Of a stretch of 64,000 bases of DNA, positions 8,439 to 19,167 are shown in pieces. Position 1 is the first letter of the stretch. Each line of letters starts with the position of its first letter. This DNA is from Cyanobacteria bacterium FACHB-471 (GTDB taxonomy: Bacteria; Cyanobacteriota; Cyanobacteriia; Elainellales; Elainellaceae): NCBI GenBank assembly GCA_014695345.1, contig JACJOC010000065.1:205787-269786 (forward strand), read 5' to 3'. The notes under the pieces are model-generated. The model did no database searches. It was given only the letters and a program-made list of their open reading frames with translations, and was not told the origin of the DNA. The translations under genes were made by a program, and so were the position numbers.

Positions 8439-9263
8439 GTGTCCGAACAAAGTGATTTGGAGTTAGTTCTTCTTTCACAACAGGGAAACAAAGCTGCATT
8501 TGGTCAGCTGGTGTTGCGTTATCAACCCATGGCACAACGCCTTGCTACACAAATCATCGGTGATGGAGACTTGGCTCAGGAGCTTGTGCAAGATGTAATG
8601 CTACAAGCCTATGTTTCGCTGGAAAAACTAAATGATCCAACATGCTTTAAGAGTTGGTTATACGGTATTGTCCTAAATATTTGTCGGAACAATTTGCGTC
8701 GTCGTAAGGTAATCTGTTTTTCCTTTGAGGCAATGGTAGGGAATTTAGCAGATGAGCTGCCAGTGACTGGAGGTAGTTCATCGGACCCTCAGTTAGTGGC
8801 AGAACGGGAAGAACTTTACACTGCGTTGCTAGAAGCAGTTGATACTTTATCCCCGAGGAATCGCTCGGCAATTCTACTCTTCTACCATGAGCAGTTCAGT
8901 CTGCAAGAAGTGGCAAATCGTTTAAAGATTTCGATTAGTGCTGTGAAAGGGCGTTTACATAAATCTCGTCATCAACTGAGAGAGCAGTTATCGCTTCTTC
9001 AAGATCAAAGCCAATCTGGCTCATTCCAGGAGATTCAAACTATGACTACAAATACTTCTTCCCAACCTAAGCTGGAACCCTGCTGTTCGTTTTGTCGCAA
9101 AAATAGTGAACAAATTGATACTCTGATTGCAGGGCCAGGTGTTTTCATCTGCAACGTATGTGTTGATATTTGTAATCAAATTCTTAGTGGCAAGATTCCT
9201 CCATCTCCTCTGACGCAGGAGGAAGTTGCGAAACTGATGGATTCAGGCAAGTTGAGTGACTGA
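8439..9263 (+). CDS. ECF-type sigma factor fused to a C-terminal ClpX-type zinc finger
   Basis: The 274-residue protein starts at a GTG. Residues about 10-90 form sigma region 2 (DLAQELVQDVMLQAYVSL, then CFKSWLYGIVLNICRNNLRRR). Residues about 128-190 form region 4 (LSPRNRSAILLFYHEQFSLQ, then ISISAVKGRLHKSRHQLREQ, the helix-turn-helix). Residues about 215-250 match the ClpX zinc-binding domain: CSFCRKNSEQIDTLIAGPGV, then FICNVCVDICNQ, with a Cys4 pattern of two CxxC pairs. It would direct RNA polymerase to unknown promoters. The zinc finger could act as a built-in anti-sigma, redox switch or ClpX/ClpP-related handle. An internal ATG at 9042 has its own Shine-Dalgarno. The cupin gene 37 bp downstream may be cotranscribed. 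Confidence 0.88.
   Translation: MSEQSDLELVLLSQQGNKAAFGQLVLRYQPMAQRLATQIIGDGDLAQELVQDVMLQAYVSLEKLNDPTCFKSWLYGIVLNICRNNLRRRKVICFSFEAMVGNLADELPVTGGSSSDPQLVAEREELYTALLEAVDTLSPRNRSAILLFYHEQFSLQEVANRLKISISAVKGRLHKSRHQLREQLSLLQDQSQSGSFQEIQTMTTNTSSQPKLEPCCSFCRKNSEQIDTLIAGPGVFICNVCVDICNQILSGKIPPSPLTQEEVAKLMDSGKLSD
9028..9044 (+). promoter_or_regulatory. Internal ribosome binding site and ATG within the sigma-zinc-finger gene
   Basis: AGGAG at 9028-9032 is followed nine bases later by an in-frame ATG at 9042. Translation from it would give a 73-residue protein comprising only the zinc-finger part. The spacing and the position exactly at the domain border are seen directly; use of this start is inference. 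Confidence 0.35.
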
Positions 9264-9300
9264 ATCCGGTTGCTCTCCTTGTCGTTAACCCGAAATTGTG

Positions 9301-9762
9301 ATGATTGTTGACCCGCAAAATGTTCCAATTAGCCAAGGTTCCAATTATCCTGACTTGTTTAAACCAAGGGTGGCAGGGCGTTTGAAGCAGCGTCTAGGAG
9401 ATGCGGTGGGTTTAAGCAATTTTGGGGTCAATCAGGTGACGCTTCAGCCGGGAGGTCGGTCTGCGCTGCGACATTGGCATACCAAGCAGGATGAGTTTAT
9501 CTATGTGTTGTCTGGGGAACTGACGTTGATTACAGATGCGGGTGAGCAAATTCTCACGGCTGGAATGGCGGTGGGGTTTCCGGCGGGTGAGGCGAATGGC
9601 CATCATTTGGTGAATCGTTCTGAGCAGGTGGCGGTTTATTTGGAGGTGGGCGATCGCACGCCTGATGATCAGGGGGTTTACCCGGATGATGATTTGGTGG
9701 CAAAGCACGGCGCTCAGGGGTGGGTCTTTACACGTAAGGATGGAAGTGTGTTTGAGGATTAA
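9301..9762 (+). CDS. Cupin-domain protein
   Basis: The 153-residue product is a single small beta-barrel cupin. Motif 1 reads HWHTKQDEFIYVLSGELTL (His-x-His...Glu) and motif 2 reads FPAGEANGHHLVNRS, giving a plausible three-His/one-Glu metal site. Such proteins include auxin-binding-like and sugar-binding cupins; the ligand cannot be told. The ATG at 9301 is chosen; a GTG directly before it (9298) is also in frame. It follows the sigma-zinc-finger gene by 37 bp on the same strand. Confidence 0.8.
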   Translation: MIVDPQNVPISQGSNYPDLFKPRVAGRLKQRLGDAVGLSNFGVNQVTLQPGGRSALRHWHTKQDEFIYVLSGELTLITDAGEQILTAGMAVGFPAGEANGHHLVNRSEQVAVYLEVGDRTPDDQGVYPDDDLVAKHGAQGWVFTRKDGSVFED

Positions 9763-9807
9763 GCTGTTGCTGTTTAGAAATTGTTGACTCTAGCTCTCTA
9801 GCTAAGT

Positions 9808-9926
9808 CCTTTTTTGGGGGCTAGCCCCCAAACCCCCACTGAGGGACGAAGCGCGTCCCCCAGACCCCCTCCGCAAGGGATTGGAGATGGGTGGTATGGC
9901 GCGCTTCGCATCGGTGGGCGGCAAGG
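9808..9926 (+). repeat. G/C-run intergenic repeat, copy 1
   Basis: A ~119 bp element made of short G and C runs: the palindrome GGGGGCTAGCCCCC, then CCCCCACTGAGGGACGAAGC, CAGACCCCCTCCGCAAGGGA and GCGCTTCGCATCGGTGGG. The reverse complement recurs at 12719-12834 with roughly 85-90% identity by eye. The two copies face each other across pyrG and the PhnD-like gene. It occupies most of the 324 bp gap before pyrG; the remaining ~150 bp should contain the pyrG promoter. Spurious ORFs rich in Pro/Arg/Ser arise from it and are not genes. Confidence 0.85.
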
Positions 9927-10074
9927 TTTTGCTGTGCTCTGTTGCATAGGTGAATTCAAAGAAAAGCTGTCTGTTTCCTGGCAATCAGAAGCGCCTATGG
10001 CACAATGAATGGGTTATGGACATGGTCTGAATTTCTTAAGCTTTGTCTACCAGCTCTGCATTTTTAATTCCTAA

Positions 10075-11733
<1,659 letters not shown>

Positions 11734-11749
11734 CAAACGAGGTTAAGCT

Positions 11750-12676
11750 TTGCCGACCCCCCGTCGCCCTTCCAAAATTGATGCTAAAAAGCAGCGCTTG
11801 CTTCGTCGTCGCCTGCTGCTAGTGTCTTTGTTGATGCTGGCTCTCAGCTTGGGGTTGTGGCTGAGTGGCTGCACCCCCGACTCAACCGATCCGTCCGGCA
11901 AACTAGTAGTCGGCATCATCAGCTACGACACAGACAGCGTAGTAGACAAATATGAGCGTTTCAGAGAGTACCTGGCAGGACAAACCCGCGCCATCGTAGA
12001 ACTAGAACCCGCCTTTAACGAACTTGCTGCCGTTGAGCAGATTCAGCGGCAGGTCTGGTCAATGGTGTTTGCCTCACCGGGGTTGGCAGCGCTCGCCATC
12101 GGCAGCCAGCAATACGTTCCCCTCTTCACCATGCAGGGCATCAACAACCTGCGATCGGTCATCGTCGTGCGGGACGAAAGCCAGATTCAAACCCTTGGCG
12201 ACCTCGCCAATCGGACAATCGCATTAGGAGAACCCGGCTCCGCCGCAGGCTATTACCTACCGCTCTACGATCTGTATGGATTAACGCTAGCTGAAGTGCG
12301 TCTTGCCCCCACCCCAAAAACCATTTTGGAATGGTTAGATGAAGGGGCGATCGCTGCCGGAGCCTTATCCGAAGACGACTTTCAAAACCTCCGAAGCCAA
12401 TTTCGCGACACCAAATTTCGAGTCCTGCATACCAGCCGCCCCATCCCCCCCGGCTCCGTTTTGCTAGCGCCCACCGTAGAGCGCAACCAGCAGCAGCAAA
12501 TCGAAACCGCCATGCAGCAAGCCCCCTCTAACATCATCGGCGACTCCGGCTACATCCCCAACGTCCCCCTACCCGACTACAGCCAACTTATCGAACTCAT
12601 CGAAAAAATTCAGCCAATCGAATCTCGCATTCGAGAGAAACCAGCAGTTTTGACGGCGGAAGGTATTAGGGGCTAG
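11750..12676 (+). CDS. PhnD-like periplasmic substrate-binding lipoprotein (orphan)
   Basis: The 308-residue product has a basic N-terminus, a hydrophobic stretch and a lipobox LSGC near residue 41, so it should be a lipoprotein. The mature region follows the PhnD/phosphonate-binding fold (Pfam Phosphonate-bd type): KLVVGIISYDTDSVVDKYE, VWSMVFASPG, LGEPGSAAGYYLPLYDL and IAAGALSEDDF. Such proteins bind phosphonate, phosphite or phosphate for ABC import, or act as sensor inputs. No permease or ATPase gene is adjacent, so a sensory or orphan role is possible. The start is a TTG at 11750, 16 bp after pyrG. There is no upstream ATG. Confidence 0.8.
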   Translation: MPTPRRPSKIDAKKQRLLRRRLLLVSLLMLALSLGLWLSGCTPDSTDPSGKLVVGIISYDTDSVVDKYERFREYLAGQTRAIVELEPAFNELAAVEQIQRQVWSMVFASPGLAALAIGSQQYVPLFTMQGINNLRSVIVVRDESQIQTLGDLANRTIALGEPGSAAGYYLPLYDLYGLTLAEVRLAPTPKTILEWLDEGAIAAGALSEDDFQNLRSQFRDTKFRVLHTSRPIPPGSVLLAPTVERNQQQQIETAMQQAPSNIIGDSGYIPNVPLPDYSQLIELIEKIQPIESRIREKPAVLTAEGIRG

Positions 12677-12718
12677 GGGTGTAGGGTATGAATTCTTAGG
12701 TGGGGGCAATGCAAAGGA

Positions 12719-12834
12719 CCCTTGCCACCCACCGATGCGAAGCGCGTCATGCCACCCATCCTAGACCCTTGCGGAGGGGGTCTGGGGGACGAGCCCGTCC
12801 CCCAGTGGGGGTTTGGGGGCAAAGCCCCAAAAGC
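12719..12834 (-). repeat. G/C-run intergenic repeat, copy 2 (inverted)
   Basis: This is the reverse complement of the element at 9808-9926. Shared blocks are CACCCACCGATGCGAAGCGC, CTTGCGGAGGGGGTCTGGGG and CCCAGTGGGGGTTTGGGGGC. It fills the gap between the PhnD-like gene and the convergent alpha/beta hydrolase. With G runs pairing to C runs it can fold into a strong hairpin and may also stop transcription. No transposase is linked to it, so it is best seen as a dispersed non-autonomous repeat. Confidence 0.85.
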
Positions 12835-12878
12835 TTAAATCGAGAAACAGAATTCAAAAAATCGACTTCAGAACACCA

Positions 12879-13784
12879 TCAGTCCTGCGACTGAAGACTC
12901 GCCACACTTGCCCGCTCAACAAACCGCCGCACCACCTGAAGATATTCTGAACCCGCTACATCCGCCACATCATTGTGTCCCGCATTCGGCACTAACCAGA
13001 TTTGCTTTGGCTCCGGTGCAGCAGCATACAGCGCCTCACTCATCGCAGAAGGCACCTGAGTATCAGCAATCCCATGAATGAACAATACTGGCACCTGCAG
13101 CAGCTTCTCCCCAGATGAGCCATTCGCCTGTAGCTTTTGCAAAGAGTCAAATCGCTGAGTCAACAGCAGATCCAGCGGAAAAATCTCCAAATTTTTGGCA
13201 TAGCTTGCCATCTGGCGCATTGAAGTAAACGAGCTTTGCACAATTAACCCAGCCGCATTAGAGTTTTGCGTTGCTAAGTTGATGGCGATCGCCCCCCCCA
13301 ACGAATGCCCATAGATAAAAGTTTGCTCCGGCGAAATTCCTAATTGAATCAGATGATCCCAGGCAGCTTGAGCATCTGTATAAACAGAAGCTTCCGTTGG
13401 AAAATCGCCATCACTCTTGCCATAGCCGCGATAGTCAATCAGCAACACCGAAAAACCCAACTCGTGAAACCGGTTTGCCTGAGCCACATTTGCGCCAATG
13501 TTAGACCCATTCCCATGCAAATAGAGCAAAACCCGCTCCGACTGCGCCGGAATCCACCAGCCATGAATTCTCTCGGTTTCATCCCCATCCCCAGCAACCG
13601 GAATCCAAACCTCCTCGTAGGGCAGGTTAAACTCCCTCGGCGTCGTCTGGATATAGGGCGACGGAAAAAAGATCATACGGGTCTGCCGCATGAACAAATA
13701 AACACAAGTCGCAGTGTAGGCGATCGCCACAAGACTCGCCACAGCCAGAAAAACCTTCAGGAACGGTGACAGTGCTTTAACCAT
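12879..13784 (-). CDS. Membrane-anchored alpha/beta hydrolase
   Basis: The 301-residue protein has an N-terminal transmembrane segment (FLAVASLVAIAYTATCVYLF, about 10-31) and an alpha/beta hydrolase domain of the BAAT/YqkD type. The oxyanion region is LYLHGNGSN, the nucleophile elbow is YGHSLGGA (Ser near residue 160), the catalytic Asp is in IHGIADTQVP near 240, and the His is in NAGHND near 270. The substrate is unknown; an esterase or acyltransferase acting at the cytoplasmic membrane is likely. It is convergent with the PhnD-like gene. Confidence 0.87.
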   Translation of the reverse strand: MVKALSPFLKVFLAVASLVAIAYTATCVYLFMRQTRMIFFPSPYIQTTPREFNLPYEEVWIPVAGDGDETERIHGWWIPAQSERVLLYLHGNGSNIGANVAQANRFHELGFSVLLIDYRGYGKSDGDFPTEASVYTDAQAAWDHLIQLGISPEQTFIYGHSLGGAIAINLATQNSNAAGLIVQSSFTSMRQMASYAKNLEIFPLDLLLTQRFDSLQKLQANGSSGEKLLQVPVLFIHGIADTQVPSAMSEALYAAAPEPKQIWLVPNAGHNDVADVAGSEYLQVVRRFVERASVASLQSQD

Positions 13785-13899
13785 GATCCCGATATGTAAT
13801 GGCTTTGGGTTTAGGGTCCAGATTACAAACTCTTCTAATCTAAAGCGTTCTAGCTGAAATTGGGGATTGGGGTCAAGGCTTGGGAATCAAGGATTCCCG

Positions 13900-13923
13900 G
13901 TTCCCAACCCTCAGCTTGGGAAC
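13900..13923 (-). terminator. Possible terminator hairpin after gatA
   Basis: GTTCCCAA at 13900-13907 pairs with TTGGGAAC at 13916-13923, and a second small stem (GGGAATC/GATTCCC) lies beside it. This is 24 bp downstream of the gatA stop on the minus strand. The T-run is poor, so efficiency is uncertain. Confidence 0.35.
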
Positions 13924-13946
13924 TAGCAAAAATGACCCGTTGCTCC

Positions 13947-15404
13947 TTAGAGCTGAGGCGATCGCTGATGCCAGGAAGTCGATTGCTCATAGCAGTAAGC
14001 AACCTCCAGCAGCAAGTCTTCACGGAGTACATTGCCAATCAGCTGCAGCCCAATCGGCAACCCCTGATCGTCAAATCCACAAGGTAAGCTAATGGCGGGT
14101 AACCCAGCTAGATTTACCGGAATCGTCATTAGATCAGTTAGGTACATGCTCAGCGGATCAGCCGTCTTATCACCAGCCTTAAACGCGGTAGTGGGACTGG
14201 TAGGACACACTAAAATATCCACTTTCCCAAACGCCTGTTCAAAGTCCTGTTTGATCAGCGTTCGTACCTTTTGCGCTTTCAGGTAATAGGCATCGTAATA
14301 ACCTGCTGAAAGTGTGTATGTACCAATCATAATTCGCCGCTTTACCTCTGCCCCAAAGCCCTGAGCGCGAGTCTCGGTATACATCGACAGCAAGTTATCT
14401 GGATCTTTTGTACGGAAGCCATACTTCACGCCGTCATATCGCGCCAAATTTGCTGACGCTTCTGAAGGCGCAATGATGTAATAGGTCGGCAAACCATAGC
14501 GAAACTGCGGACAAGAAACAACCTGGATCTCTGCCCCCAGCGATTGCAACTGTTCTACTGCTTTTGTTACCGTCGCCTCGACTATCGGATCTAAGCCTTG
14601 TCCAAAGGTTTCCTGAATTACGCCAATCTTGAGCTTGCGTCTGGGCTTCAAATCAGGCTTCAACGTACTGGCATAGTCGGGAATGGACACCTTGAGGCTG
14701 GTTGCATCCCTGGGATCATGACCGGCGATCGCCCCTAACAAAATTGCTGCATCTTCCACCGACCGACCAAACGGGCCAATTTGATCCAGCGAAGACGCAT
14801 AGGCAACCAGCCCATAGCGCGACACCAGCCCGTAGGTTGGCTTCATGCCCACAATGCCGCACAACGATGCAGGCTGGCGAATCGAGCCACCCGTGTCAGA
14901 CCCCAGCGCTACCACACATTCCCCGCCTGCAACCGCTGCCGCCGAGCCACCCGAAGAGCCACCAGGCACCCGCTCCAGATCCCAGGGATTCGCCGTCACT
15001 TGAAACGCCGAGTTTTCGGTAGAGCTACCCATCGCAAACTCATCCAGGTTCGTCTTACCGACCATCACTGCCCCTGCTGCCGTTAGCTTTTCAGTGACAG
15101 CAGATTCGTAAGGCGGCACAAAATTCTCTAAAATCCGAGAGGCGCAGGTTGTCGGAATGCCTCGCGTACACAGGTTGTCTTTGATCCCAATCGGGATTCC
15201 AGCTAGCGGCGAAATTTCCTCACCCGCTGCAATTTTGGCATCTACCTTTTGCGCCTGCTCCAGTGCGTGGTCTGCCGTCACATGCAAAAAGCTATGCAGT
15301 TTTGGCTCTAGTGCCTGGATGCGCTCCAGAGCTTCCTGCGTGATTTCGACAGCAGAACGTTCCTTATGGGTTAGTTGGCGATGCAGTTCGCGGATCGATG
15401 ACAT
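13947..15404 (-). CDS. gatA: Aspartyl/glutamyl-tRNA(Asn/Gln) amidotransferase subunit A
   Basis: The 485-residue amidase-signature protein supplies ammonia from glutamine for converting Glu-tRNA-Gln to Gln-tRNA-Gln in the GatCAB complex. The Ser-cisSer-Lys triad region is intact: [14 protein letters not shown] (Lys), [15 protein letters not shown] and [15 protein letters not shown]. The N-terminus [20 protein letters not shown] is standard. As usual in cyanobacteria, gatB and gatC are not adjacent. The neighbours are unrelated. Confidence 0.97.
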   Translation of the reverse strand: MSSIRELHRQLTHKERSAVEITQEALERIQALEPKLHSFLHVTADHALEQAQKVDAKIAAGEEISPLAGIPIGIKDNLCTRGIPTTCASRILENFVPPYESAVTEKLTAAGAVMVGKTNLDEFAMGSSTENSAFQVTANPWDLERVPGGSSGGSAAAVAGGECVVALGSDTGGSIRQPASLCGIVGMKPTYGLVSRYGLVAYASSLDQIGPFGRSVEDAAILLGAIAGHDPRDATSLKVSIPDYASTLKPDLKPRRKLKIGVIQETFGQGLDPIVEATVTKAVEQLQSLGAEIQVVSCPQFRYGLPTYYIIAPSEASANLARYDGVKYGFRTKDPDNLLSMYTETRAQGFGAEVKRRIMIGTYTLSAGYYDAYYLKAQKVRTLIKQDFEQAFGKVDILVCPTSPTTAFKAGDKTADPLSMYLTDLMTIPVNLAGLPAISLPCGFDDQGLPIGLQLIGNVLREDLLLEVAYCYEQSTSWHQRSPQL

Positions 15405-15642
15405 GCGACAACCTCAATTAGCGGTTCAGATTTAACAGTTTAGGGCAAGCATTCAAAACAATTTGGGCTCACGGTCAACTTGCAACAGCAGAGCTAATCG
15501 TTTCGCCTATACGGATTCGACCTATTTCAGCCGCAAATGCCGTATTCCAAACTTCACTCTAGTAGATTTTGGAGCCCATTAGGGGAACTCTGGTTAGCGT
15601 TTAGAAGTTCTTAAGTATGCGATCGCCCTTCTCCAATACTTA

Positions 15643-16971
15643 CTACAGTTGACTCCGGGCTTTCAGTTGCAGATAGCGATCGACCAGTTGTTCCGTAATC
15701 TGATTGGCAGGTGTATCCAGAATTAACACACCTCTTTGCTTGAGAGTTGCTAGTGCTACCTGACGCTGTGCCAATAGATCTAGAGCAACAGCACGGGCGT
15801 AGGTGCTGGGAATATCCTGAGTTAGCGTGTGAGCCTGCACGTCAATCTGGGGATCGCGCAGAGTGACGCAAAAGGGCAGATAGCGGGGAGCCAAGCGACC
15901 CATCGAGAGCAGCAGCTCTGACGAGGCGGTTTTGTCTACCAGATCGGTGATTAAAACGACCAGGGCGCGGCGAGTGTGCTGACTGGTGACGTGGGTGATG
16001 GCTCCAAGATAGTCGGGTTCTAGCAACACAGGGTGAATGGGCGTGAGGCGTTCGATGAGTTTGGTGAGTTGGGTTTGTCCACGTTCCGGGGGCACCCAGA
16101 CCTGCATCTGCCGATCGAATACGCCGATACCGACGCGATCGCCCCGATTCAATCCCGCTAATGCTAGTGAAAGAGCTGCGTTCAGCCCCCAGTCAAATCG
16201 AGCCAATCCCTTCACCTGAGCCGTCATCAGCCGTCCCCGGTCAAGCAAGATCATCAGCGTTTGTTCTTGCTCTGGTTCCAATACGCGCAGCAGCAGCCGA
16301 CTTCGACGAGCAGTCGCTTTCCAGTCAATTAGGCGGGGATCATCGCCTGTGCTGTATTCTCGCAACTCCGCAAACTCGGTGCCCATGCCCAACCGTTTTG
16401 CTCGACGAATGTTGCCGCTGTTTTGCAGGGACAGTCGCAGGGAGAGCGATCGCAGCCCTAGCAAATCAGGATAGACGGCTACTGTTTGCGGTTGAGGAAT
16501 GCGCCAACTGTGCCATGCCAGTCCCCAGGCTCCAAGCTGTCGCACCTGAATATTGCCAAACAGATATTCACCTCGCTTTGCCGGAAAAACGGTGTAGGTG
16601 ACTTCCTCCTCGCGGTTGGGCGGTAGCGTCAGTTCCAGCAGCGGTGGAGTGGCAGTAAATTCTGGTGGGTAAAAGTCACGGATTTGCAAGGTAGCGGGGC
16701 GATCGCCCGACTTCACTGTTAACCGAACTGGATTTTCCTGCCCAATTGAGAGCCGCTGGAGTGACTCACGAGATACCTTCACCTGGCTGGATTTGACACG
16801 CTGGCTATCCCAAAAAGCCAAGCCCAGGATCAGGACATCCCAGGTCAGGGTGAGCCCTAATGCAACCAGCAGCAACGCTGGACGGGTATTGCCACTGCCA
16901 AAAGCAGCTAGACCCAGCCCTACCCCAGTTCCAAGCAAGAGCAATTGGTAAACGCGAGGAGCAGGGATCAT
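15643..16971 (-). CDS. DUF58 domain protein (vWA-like), MoxR partner
   Basis: The 442-residue protein has two N-terminal transmembrane helices (about 8-50), a beta-rich region, and the DUF58 signature YSTGDDPRLIDWKATARRSR (about 208-227). A vWA-like domain follows with LMILLDRGRL in the MIDAS-like position. DUF58 proteins are usually encoded with MoxR AAA+ ATPases, and here its start overlaps the MoxR stop by 4 bp (ATGA). It is the last gene of the DUF4129-DUF4350-MoxR-DUF58 operon. The proposed role is a membrane-linked assembly or quality-control factor; the exact function is not known. Confidence 0.88.
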   Translation of the reverse strand: MIPAPRVYQLLLLGTGVGLGLAAFGSGNTRPALLLVALGLTLTWDVLILGLAFWDSQRVKSSQVKVSRESLQRLSIGQENPVRLTVKSGDRPATLQIRDFYPPEFTATPPLLELTLPPNREEEVTYTVFPAKRGEYLFGNIQVRQLGAWGLAWHSWRIPQPQTVAVYPDLLGLRSLSLRLSLQNSGNIRRAKRLGMGTEFAELREYSTGDDPRLIDWKATARRSRLLLRVLEPEQEQTLMILLDRGRLMTAQVKGLARFDWGLNAALSLALAGLNRGDRVGIGVFDRQMQVWVPPERGQTQLTKLIERLTPIHPVLLEPDYLGAITHVTSQHTRRALVVLITDLVDKTASSELLLSMGRLAPRYLPFCVTLRDPQIDVQAHTLTQDIPSTYARAVALDLLAQRQVALATLKQRGVLILDTPANQITEQLVDRYLQLKARSQL

Positions 16972-17918
16972 CGCGGCACCGCCACCTGATTCAGCAAAGA
17001 AGACACCACGCCATCCAACTGGAGTCCGTCAAGCTGGGCTTCGGGACGCAGGATCAGACGGTGACGCAGTAGGGGAGAGGCGATCGCCTTCACATCATCG
17101 GGCGTGACGTAGTCTCTGCCCGACAGCCAGGCCCTTGCCTTGCTTGCCTGAAGCCACGCCACTGCTGAACGGGGAGACGCGCCCAGCGCCAGGTCGGGAT
17201 GTTTGCGGGTGCGGTGTACCAGTCCCAGCAAGTAGTCCAGCAAATTCTCAGCGACTTGGATCGAGCGAATTGCCTGACGCGCCGCTAATACGTCTGCCAC
17301 TGTTGCCAGGGGCTTTAGCTCTACCAGGTCGAGCCGCTTAGTTTGCAGCCCGGCTTGAGCATTGAGCAGCATTTGCTTTTCGGCTTTTGGTTCTGGGTAG
17401 TCCACAATCAGCTTAAACAGGAAGCGATCGAGTTGCGCTTCGGGCAAGGGGTAGGTGCCTTCAAACTCCAGCGGGTTTTGCGTCGCGATCACCCAAAACA
17501 GATCTGGCAGGGGCAGGCTCTGCCCATCGAGCGTTACCTGCTGTTCTTCCATTGCTTCTAGCAGGGCTGCCTGAGTTTTGGGCGGAGTGCGGTTAATCTC
17601 ATCTGCCAGCAGAATTTCGGTGAAAACGGGCCCTTGCTTCAGCGTGAAGTTGCGTGTGTTCAGGTCAAAGATGTTGGTACCCAGGATGTCAGAGGGCAGC
17701 ACGTCAGGCGTAAGCTGAATTCGCCGGAAATCTGCCTTTACCAGTCGCGCCAGCGCCCGGACAAGTAGCGTTTTGCCTGTACCAGGTACGCCTTCCAAAA
17801 TCACATGCCCCCCCGATAGAAGAGCGACCATCAGTTCTTGAACCAGATTGGGCTGACCCACCACAATTTGGCTGAGGGCTTTACCGAGACGAATAAAGGT
17901 CGTGTTGGAGTCGTTCAC
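16968..17918 (-). CDS. MoxR-family AAA+ ATPase
   Basis: The 316-residue protein has Walker A GVPGTGKTLL (about 42-51), Walker B plus flanks LLADEINRTPPKTQAALLEA (about 103-122), sensor 1 VIATQNPLEFEGTYPLPEAQ, the arginine-finger region AQLDRFLFK, and a C-terminal lid domain. MoxR ATPases act as chaperones that remodel or mature vWA-domain partners. The DUF58 protein encoded immediately downstream is the expected partner. It lies 28 bp after the DUF4350 gene in the same operon. Confidence 0.95.
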   Translation of the reverse strand: MNDSNTTFIRLGKALSQIVVGQPNLVQELMVALLSGGHVILEGVPGTGKTLLVRALARLVKADFRRIQLTPDVLPSDILGTNIFDLNTRNFTLKQGPVFTEILLADEINRTPPKTQAALLEAMEEQQVTLDGQSLPLPDLFWVIATQNPLEFEGTYPLPEAQLDRFLFKLIVDYPEPKAEKQMLLNAQAGLQTKRLDLVELKPLATVADVLAARQAIRSIQVAENLLDYLLGLVHRTRKHPDLALGASPRSAVAWLQASKARAWLSGRDYVTPDDVKAIASPLLRHRLILRPEAQLDGLQLDGVVSSLLNQVAVPR

Positions 17919-17946
17919 AAGCTGGATTTTGATTTGAATAATTGAT

Positions 17947-19167
17947 TTAAATAACTGAATTGGGTAGGTGACGACGCATTGTCCTCACTCTATCCAACCA
18001 AACTAGCAACTCCCGTTCGCTGATCTGAGCATGATTATCAGCTAAATCAAAAATTTCTGCTAACTCGGCGGCAGGTCGTCCGGTTTGCTGAGCCCAGGCA
18101 GCAGCAACGACTTGTGGTTCCAGTAGGTCAGTTCCTAAACCGAGCGATCGCTGCACATTCAGTTGCTCTGCTTCGCCGACCATTTCTACCACAAACTTAC
18201 TAGAGTTGGCTTTTTGTAAAACGCCTGCCATTGCTTGAATGTAAGCTTTGCTGTTGTCCACAGGGGGAGTTTCTAGGGCGATCGCTGGACCCAGCCGCCG
18301 ATGCCCCAAAATCAATACCAGCAGCATGATCCCCGCCTGTACAGCAACTAACACTAGCGGCGTTTTCGCTAGATAGAGGAGGATGTTTTCTGAATTTTCC
18401 TGGGCGATCGCCGCTTCATCTTTGTAGCCGTGAGAATATTCGTCCACCCAAATCGGATTACCAATTTCCGTCAGCAGTTGCGCCAAAAACTCAAAATTTC
18501 CTGGCTCATTCTGGTAGGCATTGGCAGCAAGATGGGACGAAGTAGAAAGAATGATGCGCCCCCGTCCCACTGTTTCTTGCCAGACAATGGCTCCGTGGCC
18601 ATCTCTCAGCAAATCCTCAAATTCCCACTCGTTCATTCCAGGTGCAGAAAAAGATTGGGTTTGCAGCGAACGGCGGCTCGTCTCAACTTTGACACCACCT
18701 GCCGAACTTTCCAGCGTCGAACTGAATGGGGCTGCTGTGACCGTTCCCCTCACGCCTAACAGCACCAATACATTGCCCTGAGCGATCCAATCCCCATCAA
18801 ACAGATTCAGAGGCAACCCACTGCTGACTTGCACCAGCGTCATTGGGGTAGCCGGTGCTGCTTGCGCTAATGTGCTATCCATCTCCGGAGCATCCATCGC
18901 TGGATCATCAACTCTGGGGAAACGAATTGGCACCGTATCAGGATTGTCAGTTCCAGGTTGCGGTTCAAGCAATTCCTCAAGCGGTCTTTGCCAACGCTGC
19001 ACGGGAGTGCCCCGCTCTTGCATGTAGGCATACCAGGCTCCATAGCCATCGGGCGATCGGCTATAGGTTGAGCCTTGCATCAGGCGGCTAGTGCGGGGAG
19101 CAAAAACCAGAGTGAGCACAATCAGAACCAGCACAACGCCCAACCACAGCCGATATTTCTTGATCAT
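17947..19167 (-). CDS. DUF4350 domain membrane protein
   Basis: The 406-residue protein has an N-terminal transmembrane helix (LGVVLVLIVLTLVFAPRTS), then a DUF4350-type extracytoplasmic domain starting SRSPDGYGAWYAYMQERGTP. A second transmembrane helix near 275-295 (VLVAVQAGIMLLVLILGHRR) is followed by a cytoplasmic tail. Its start overlaps the DUF4129 stop by 4 bp (ATGA). DUF4350 proteins recur between DUF4129 and MoxR genes; the biochemical activity is unknown. Confidence 0.85.
   Translation of the reverse strand: MIKKYRLWLGVVLVLIVLTLVFAPRTSRLMQGSTYSRSPDGYGAWYAYMQERGTPVQRWQRPLEELLEPQPGTDNPDTVPIRFPRVDDPAMDAPEMDSTLAQAAPATPMTLVQVSSGLPLNLFDGDWIAQGNVLVLLGVRGTVTAAPFSSTLESSAGGVKVETSRRSLQTQSFSAPGMNEWEFEDLLRDGHGAIVWQETVGRGRIILSTSSHLAANAYQNEPGNFEFLAQLLTEIGNPIWVDEYSHGYKDEAAIAQENSENILLYLAKTPLVLVAVQAGIMLLVLILGHRRLGPAIALETPPVDNSKAYIQAMAGVLQKANSSKFVVEMVGEAEQLNVQRSLGLGTDLLEPQVVAAAWAQQTGRPAAELAEIFDLADNHAQISERELLVWLDRVRTMRRHLPNSVI

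Noticed and set aside
9814..10008. ORFs in the intergenic DNA before pyrG and at 12700-12894
   Set aside because: They read through the G/C-run repeat and have no conserved protein features.
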